Of a DNA stretch of 32,330 nt, positions 27,395 to 32,330 are shown in pieces. This DNA comes from Acetobacteraceae bacterium (GTDB lineage: Bacteria > Pseudomonadota > Alphaproteobacteria > Acetobacterales > Acetobacteraceae). Every line of letters begins with the position of its first letter. Position 1 is the stretch's first letter. Position numbers and translations under genes: made by a program. Below the pieces are notes generated by a model that was given only the letters and a program-made list of their open reading frames with translations, made no database searches and was not told the origin of the DNA. The stretch lies in the NCBI GenBank assembly GCA_030037665.1, contig JASHQG010000677.1, forward strand, positions 1-32,330. Direction: 5' to 3'.

Positions 27395-28543
27395 ATGGCC
27401 ACGCCCATGTTCCGCTTCGACCCAGTAGAGCTTCCGCCAGAAGCGATCGCACTCCGTCAGGAAGTGCGAGAATTCATCAAGAAACATGACGACCTGATGG
27501 GATTTTCGCGCGGCGAGTTCAATCGCGACTTCAGCCGCGCAATGGGCAAGAACGGCTGGATCGGCATGACCTGGCCGAAGCAATACGGCGGGCACGAACG
27601 CAGCAGCTTCGAACGCTATGTCGTCATCGAGGAAATGCTGGCTGCCGGTGCGCCCCTGTCGGCCCATTACACCGGCGACCGGCAGAGCGGCCCCAACATT
27701 CTGCGTTTCGGCACGGAAGAGCAGAAGCAGTTCTTCTTGCCAAAGATTGCCGCCGGCGAGCTGACCTTTTGCATCGGCATGAGTGAACCGAATTCCGGTT
27801 CCGATCTCGCTGGGACGCGCACGCGGGCGGTGAAGGTCGACGGCGGTTATAAGATCGACGGCAGCAAGCTCTGGACCTCCAACGCGCACCGCGCCGACTA
27901 CGCCATCCTTTTCTGCAAGATGGCGCAGGAAGGCCAGGCCGATCCTGATCGCCACGCCGGCGCCACGCAGTTCCTGCTACCGCTGAAATCTCCCGGCATC
28001 GAGATCCGTCCCGTCCGCAATCTGCTTGGTGAGCACCACTTCAATGAGATCTTCCTGACTGATGTGTTCGTTCCCGATTGGCTGTTGCTGGGAAGGGAGG
28101 GCAACGGCTGGAACCAGGTGACCAGCGAGCTCGCTTTCGAACGCAGCGCACCCGATCGCTTCCTGGTGCTATTCCAACTGCTGCGCGAAATGGTGCGCAT
28201 GGCGGGCCCAAGCCCCGATCGCGCGACTGCAGCAGCACTGGGCAAGCTGATCGCGCAGCTTGCGACTTTGCGCAGCATGTCGCTCTCGATCGCGGGGATG
28301 CTGCAGGAGGGACTGCAGCCGAACAATGAGTCCGCCGTCGTTAAGGATCTCGGCACGCGCTACGAACAGGACATTCCCGTGGTGGCGCGGCAGTTATTCC
28401 CAACGGAGCCGGAGCTCGAAGCGGCGGAAACCTACGTATCCATGATCGCACGAAGCACGATGAACGCGCCGCGTTTTTCCATCCAGGGTGGCACGCGGGA
28501 AATTCTGCGCGGGATCATAGCGCGTGGCCTCGGGCTTCGCTGA
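27395..28543 (+). CDS. Acyl-CoA dehydrogenase family protein
   Basis: WIGMTWPKQYGGHERSSFERYVVIEEMLAAGAP, CIGMSEPNSGSDLAGTRTRAVKVDGGYKIDGSKLWTSNAHRADY, IQGGTREILRGIIARGLGL. Confidence 0.94.
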   Translation: MATPMFRFDPVELPPEAIALRQEVREFIKKHDDLMGFSRGEFNRDFSRAMGKNGWIGMTWPKQYGGHERSSFERYVVIEEMLAAGAPLSAHYTGDRQSGPNILRFGTEEQKQFFLPKIAAGELTFCIGMSEPNSGSDLAGTRTRAVKVDGGYKIDGSKLWTSNAHRADYAILFCKMAQEGQADPDRHAGATQFLLPLKSPGIEIRPVRNLLGEHHFNEIFLTDVFVPDWLLLGREGNGWNQVTSELAFERSAPDRFLVLFQLLREMVRMAGPSPDRATAAALGKLIAQLATLRSMSLSIAGMLQEGLQPNNESAVVKDLGTRYEQDIPVVARQLFPTEPELEAAETYVSMIARSTMNAPRFSIQGGTREILRGIIARGLGLR

Positions 28544-28558
28544 AGGAGGGTCGTCATC

Positions 28559-29644
28559 ATGGCCATGCGCGATGAAACCCGGATGCTGCTGGAGAGCATG
28601 GAACGCCTGTTCCATGACAAGTGCACGAAGGAGGTGGTCGATACGGCAGAAAAAGGCGCGTTCGCAACCGAACTCTGGCAGGCCATCAGTGAGACCGGCG
28701 TCCCGCTAGCGGCGCTGCCTGAATCGGCAGGTGGTGCGGATGCCGCATGGTCTGACCTCTATGCGGTGCTGCGCGTCGCCGGTCGCCATTCAGCGCCGGT
28801 CCCGCTGGCGGAAACAATGCTGGCCGGATGGGTTGCCGCCGCCGCCGGACTGGAACTTTCGGACGGGCCGACGACGGTGGGGCCGGTACGGTCCGGCGAT
28901 ATTCTGAGAGTAGAGCGTGACGGCAATGGCTGGCGCCTTTCCGGCCGGGCAAGCCGTCTGCCTTATGGAGGCGCGGCGCAGCGTATCGTCCTGCTGGCCG
29001 ACGGCCCCGATGGCGAGATGGCGGTGTCGGTAAACGGCACGGAAGGCGCAGAAGTCGTCAAAGGCCGCAACATCGCCGGCGAACCGCGTGACACGTTGAT
29101 TTTTCACCGCGTCCGCCTGTCTGCCGACCTGGTTGCGCCGGTTGGCGGCGGGACGACACGGGCTGCGCTCTACCGGCGAGGCGCATTGGCTCGCGCGACC
29201 ATGATGTCCGGCGCGCTGGAGCGTGCGCTGGACCTTGCCGTCACCTACGCGCAGGAACGTCAGCAGTTCGGCCGGCCGATCTCCAAATTCCAGGCGGTGC
29301 AGCAGAATCTCGCCGTACTGGCGGGCCAGACGGCGGCTGCCGTCGCGGCCGCGAATGCCGGGATCGATGTGCTGTCCCGCGACGATCCGCAGGCGGAGGA
29401 ATTTTATGTCGCCGTCGCCAAGACGCGCGTCGGCGAGGCGGCGACGCTGGCCTGTGAGATTGCCCACCAGGTCCATGGCGCCATCGGCTTCACCCAGGAA
29501 TACGCATTGCAGCACTCGACACGGCGCCTTTGGTCGTGGCGCGAGGAGTTCGGAGCCGACCCGGAATGGGCCGCGCGCCTGGGTGCCTTCGTCTGCGGTC
29601 GAGGCGCGGATCGGCTGTGGGCGACCGTCACGGAACTGTCATAA
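28559..29644 (+). CDS. Acyl-CoA dehydrogenase family protein (second subunit/paralog)
   Basis: GALERALDLAVTYAQERQQFGRPISKFQAVQQNLAVLAG ... GEAATLACEIAHQVHGAIGFTQEYALQHSTRRLWSWREEFG. Confidence 0.92.
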   Translation: MAMRDETRMLLESMERLFHDKCTKEVVDTAEKGAFATELWQAISETGVPLAALPESAGGADAAWSDLYAVLRVAGRHSAPVPLAETMLAGWVAAAAGLELSDGPTTVGPVRSGDILRVERDGNGWRLSGRASRLPYGGAAQRIVLLADGPDGEMAVSVNGTEGAEVVKGRNIAGEPRDTLIFHRVRLSADLVAPVGGGTTRAALYRRGALARATMMSGALERALDLAVTYAQERQQFGRPISKFQAVQQNLAVLAGQTAAAVAAANAGIDVLSRDDPQAEEFYVAVAKTRVGEAATLACEIAHQVHGAIGFTQEYALQHSTRRLWSWREEFGADPEWAARLGAFVCGRGADRLWATVTELS

Positions 29645-29895
29645 TCGAGCGCGCTGCCATTGTCGAGGAAGGGCTCTTGCCGGTCTTCCGCATATTCTTG
29701 GGTGTTCCGTCGAGGTTCCGCACCGAATGGCCGGCCGCTCTTGGCTGCGTGGCCTTGCCCCCGGTTGATCATTCCGCTGGACGATCCTAAGCCGCAATCA
29801 ATAGATTGACCGTTCAGATCGGACGTGGCCGGCGAGGCGTCCGGCTGCGCGTGCGCAGGCGGGGTCAATCTTCAGGGATTATCGGGAGAACCACC

Positions 29896-32330
29896 ATGGA
29901 CCTGAACCAGAGCGGCGGCGCTGAAAGCCCGTCGAGGGACCAGGTTCCCGATGTCGACGGCGTACCAGCCGAACAAATTACCAAGCCGGGCACGGGTAGA
30001 ACGAAAAAGCAGTCTTCCTTGGCGCTGCACGAACTCCTGCACGCACTTCAGTCCATGCGTACAGGCGACTTCTCCGTCCGCCTGCCGGGAGACCGCACCG
30101 GTCTCGAAGGCAAGATTGCCGACGCATTCAACGAGATCGTCGCGGCCAATGAGCGGATGGCCAAGGAACTGGAGCATGTGGGCCAAGCGGTCGGCCGAGA
30201 GGGCAAGACCCGCACACGGGTGCGCTTCGGCCTGTCCCGTGGCGCCTGGGGCGACATGGAGGGTTCCGTCAACCAGCTGATCGACGATCTGCTGTGGCCG
30301 ACGACTTCGGTGACGCACGCGATCACCGCCGTGGCGCAGGGCGATCTCCTGCAGACGGTGCGCCTGGATGTCGATGGCCGGCCGTTGCGAGGCGAATTCC
30401 TTCGCCTGGCGACCATCGTGAATACGATGATCAAGCAGTTGTCGGTTTTTACCTCGGAGGTGACGCGCGTGGCGCGTGAGGTCGGCACCGACGGCAAGCT
30501 GGGCGGCCAGGCGCAGGTGCGCGAGGTGACCGGCGTATGGAAAGACCTGACCGAGTCAGTGAACTCGATGGCGTCCAACCTGACCGCGCAGGTGCGCAAC
30601 CTCGCCGAGGTGACGATTGCCGTGGCGAATGGAGACCTGTCGAAGAAGATCACCGTGGATGTGCGCGGCGAGATTCTGCAGCTCAAGGAAGCCATCAACA
30701 CGATGGTGGACCAGTTGCGTTCGTTTGCCTCGGAAGTGACACGCGTGGCGCGTGAGGTGGGCACGGAAGGCAAGCTCGGCGGCCAGGCGGTCGTGCCCGG
30801 CGTGGCCGGCACGTGGAAGGACTTGACCGACTCTGTGAACGCGATGTGCGGCAACCTGACCGACCAGGTGCGCAACATCGCGCACGTGACCACGGCCGTG
30901 GCGCGAGGCGACCTTTCGCGCAAGATCACCGTCGATGTGCGGGGTGAAATCCTCGAGCTGAAGGACACCATTAATACGATGGTGGACCAGCTAAATAGCT
31001 TCGCGTCGGAAGTGACGCGCGTCGCGCGTGAGGTGGGAACCGAAGGGCGTCTGGGCGGACAGGCGCAGGTGCCTGGTGTGGCAGGCACGTGGAAAGACCT
31101 GACCGACAACGTCAACTCGATGGCGGCAAACCTGACCGGGCAGGTGCGCAACATCGCCGAGGTGGCGACCGCGATCGCTGGCGGGGACCTCTCAAAGAAG
31201 ATAACGGTGAACGTGTCAGGCGAGATCCTGCAGTTGAAGGAGACCATCAACACGATGGTCGACCAGCTGAACGCCTTTGCCCGCGAGGTGACACGCGTGG
31301 CGCGCGAGGTCGGCACCGAAGGGCGACTGGGCGGACAAGCGAATGTGCTCGGTGTCGCCGGGACATGGAAAGATCTGACCGAATCAGTCAACTCCATGGC
31401 CTCGAACCTGACGGCGCAGGTGCGCAATATCGCCGAGGTATCCACGGCTATCGCCAACGGCGACCTGTCGAAGAAGATCACGGTGAACGTGTCCGGCGAG
31501 ATCCTGCAGTTGAAGGAGACCATCAACACGACGGTTGACCAGCTCAACCGCTTCGCTGGCGAAGTGACGCGCGTGGCACGTGAGGTGGGCACCGAAGGGC
31601 GATTGGGCGGACAGGCGCAGGTGTCGGGTGTAGCCGGCACGTGGAAGGACCTGACCGACAGCGTGAACTCCATGGCCTCGAACCTGACGGGCCAGGTGCG
31701 CAACATTGCCGAGGTGGCGACGGCGGTGGCGCAGGGCGACCTGTCGAAGAAGATAACCGTCAATGTGTCCGGTGAAATCCTGCAGTTGAAGGAGACCATC
31801 AACACGATGGTCGACCAGCTCAACGGGTTCGCCGGCGAGGTGACGCGCGTGGCGCGCGAAGTGGGCACCGAAGGCCGCCTGGGCGGTCAGGCGAACGTGC
31901 CCGGCGTGGCCGGCACGTGGAAGGACCTGACCGACAACGTGAATTCGATGGCATCGAACCTGACAGGCCAGGTGCGCAACATCGCCGAGGTGGCGACGGC
32001 CATCGCGAACGGTGACCTGTCGCACAAGATCACTGTCGACGTGCGCGGCGAAATCCTTCAGTTGAAGGAGACGCTGAACACGATGGTCGATCAGCTCAAC
32101 CGCTTCGCTGGCGAAGTGACGCGCGTAGCCCGTGAGGTCGGCACCGAGGGCAAGCTGGGCGGGCAGGCGAACGTGCCTGGCGTAGCCGGCACGTGGAAGG
32201 ACCTGACCGACAGCGTGAACTTCATGGCCGGGAACCTGACGGCGCAGGTGCGCAACATCGCCGAGGTGACGACAGCGGTGGCGCGTGGCGACTTAGGACG
32301 CAAAATCACCGTGGACGTCAAAGGTGAAAT
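29896..32330 (+). CDS. Large soluble poly-HAMP protein, 3' truncated by the window (probable multidomain signalling kinase N-terminus)
   Basis: Not in the ORF track. ATG 29896 opens a frame continuous to the window end (about 811 codons): [15 protein letters not shown]...[19 protein letters not shown]... then repeats of [88 protein letters not shown]. Confidence 0.93.
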   Translation, partial: MDLNQSGGAESPSRDQVPDVDGVPAEQITKPGTGRTKKQSSLALHELLHALQSMRTGDFSVRLPGDRTGLEGKIADAFNEIVAANERMAKELEHVGQAVGREGKTRTRVRFGLSRGAWGDMEGSVNQLIDDLLWPTTSVTHAITAVAQGDLLQTVRLDVDGRPLRGEFLRLATIVNTMIKQLSVFTSEVTRVAREVGTDGKLGGQAQVREVTGVWKDLTESVNSMASNLTAQVRNLAEVTIAVANGDLSKKITVDVRGEILQLKEAINTMVDQLRSFASEVTRVAREVGTEGKLGGQAVVPGVAGTWKDLTDSVNAMCGNLTDQVRNIAHVTTAVARGDLSRKITVDVRGEILELKDTINTMVDQLNSFASEVTRVAREVGTEGRLGGQAQVPGVAGTWKDLTDNVNSMAANLTGQVRNIAEVATAIAGGDLSKKITVNVSGEILQLKETINTMVDQLNAFAREVTRVAREVGTEGRLGGQANVLGVAGTWKDLTESVNSMASNLTAQVRNIAEVSTAIANGDLSKKITVNVSGEILQLKETINTTVDQLNRFAGEVTRVAREVGTEGRLGGQAQVSGVAGTWKDLTDSVNSMASNLTGQVRNIAEVATAVAQGDLSKKITVNVSGEILQLKETINTMVDQLNGFAGEVTRVAREVGTEGRLGGQANVPGVAGTWKDLTDNVNSMASNLTGQVRNIAEVATAIANGDLSHKITVDVRGEILQLKETLNTMVDQLNRFAGEVTRVAREVGTEGKLGGQANVPGVAGTWKDLTDSVNFMAGNLTAQVRNIAEVTTAVARGDLGRKITVDVKGE
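30460..32330 (+). repeat. In-phase tandem repeat, period exactly 276 bp (92 aa), 7 unit starts
   Basis: The GTGACrCGCGT anchor recurs at 30460, 30736, 31012, 31288, 31564, 31840 and 32116, each 276 bp apart with no indels. Confidence 0.95.

Noticed and set aside
29845-29858. CTGCGC-GT-GCGCAG palindrome upstream of the HAMP gene, considered as terminator or operator
   Set aside because: Only a 2-nt loop and no T-tract; a short GC palindrome is expected by chance at this GC content. Too weak to call.
30048-31868. 606-aa minus-strand ORF ([35 protein letters not shown]...)
   Set aside because: Antisense shadow of the HAMP array. The 276-bp period is a multiple of 3, so a stop-free antisense frame in one unit is copied through all units. 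The plus strand encodes recognizable HAMP protein.
31384-32025. 213-aa minus-strand ORF
   Set aside because: Same shadow effect in another antisense frame of the HAMP repeats; no independent protein features.
1-32330. CRISPR array, tRNA/rRNA genes, or a complete insertion sequence
   Set aside because: No regularly spaced short repeats with unique spacers, no tRNA T-arm signatures in the gaps I read, and no intact transposase ORF; only one putative remnant.

Overview
This is a GC-rich, gene-dense window, probably from an alphaproteobacterium (Acetobacteraceae-like by overall gene content; inference only). Left to right it holds: a VOC/glyoxalase-fold gene; a CinA-family gene whose C-terminal deamidase motifs look lost; an MFS transporter; mazG; a MarR - OmpR-type regulator - EnvZ-type kinase operon divergent from an ilvE-like aminotransferase; a HAD hydrolase; and a Rieske ring-hydroxylating dioxygenase cluster. 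The Rieske cluster has two tandem alpha subunits, one beta subunit and a 63-aa orphan ORF. Next comes a minus-strand cell-envelope operon (mltB-like lytic transglycosylase, rlpA/SPOR lipoprotein, D-Ala-D-Ala carboxypeptidase, tmk), then an ORF-poor stretch with degraded ORFs. This is followed by a long plus-strand block: MaoC, a complete Dpp/Opp-type ABC importer, a DsbA-like isomerase, an LLM oxidoreductase and two acyl-CoA dehydrogenases. The window ends inside a large soluble protein built of an exact 276-bp (92-aa) tandem HAMP repeat. That gene is missing from the ORF track because it runs off the window edge. The strongest leads are the poly-HAMP protein, the two-alpha/one-beta Rieske cluster with its small ORF, the dispersed palindromic repeat family (some copies are translated as protein), and the CinA protein without catalytic motifs. 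I saw no CRISPR array, tRNA, rRNA or intact mobile element.
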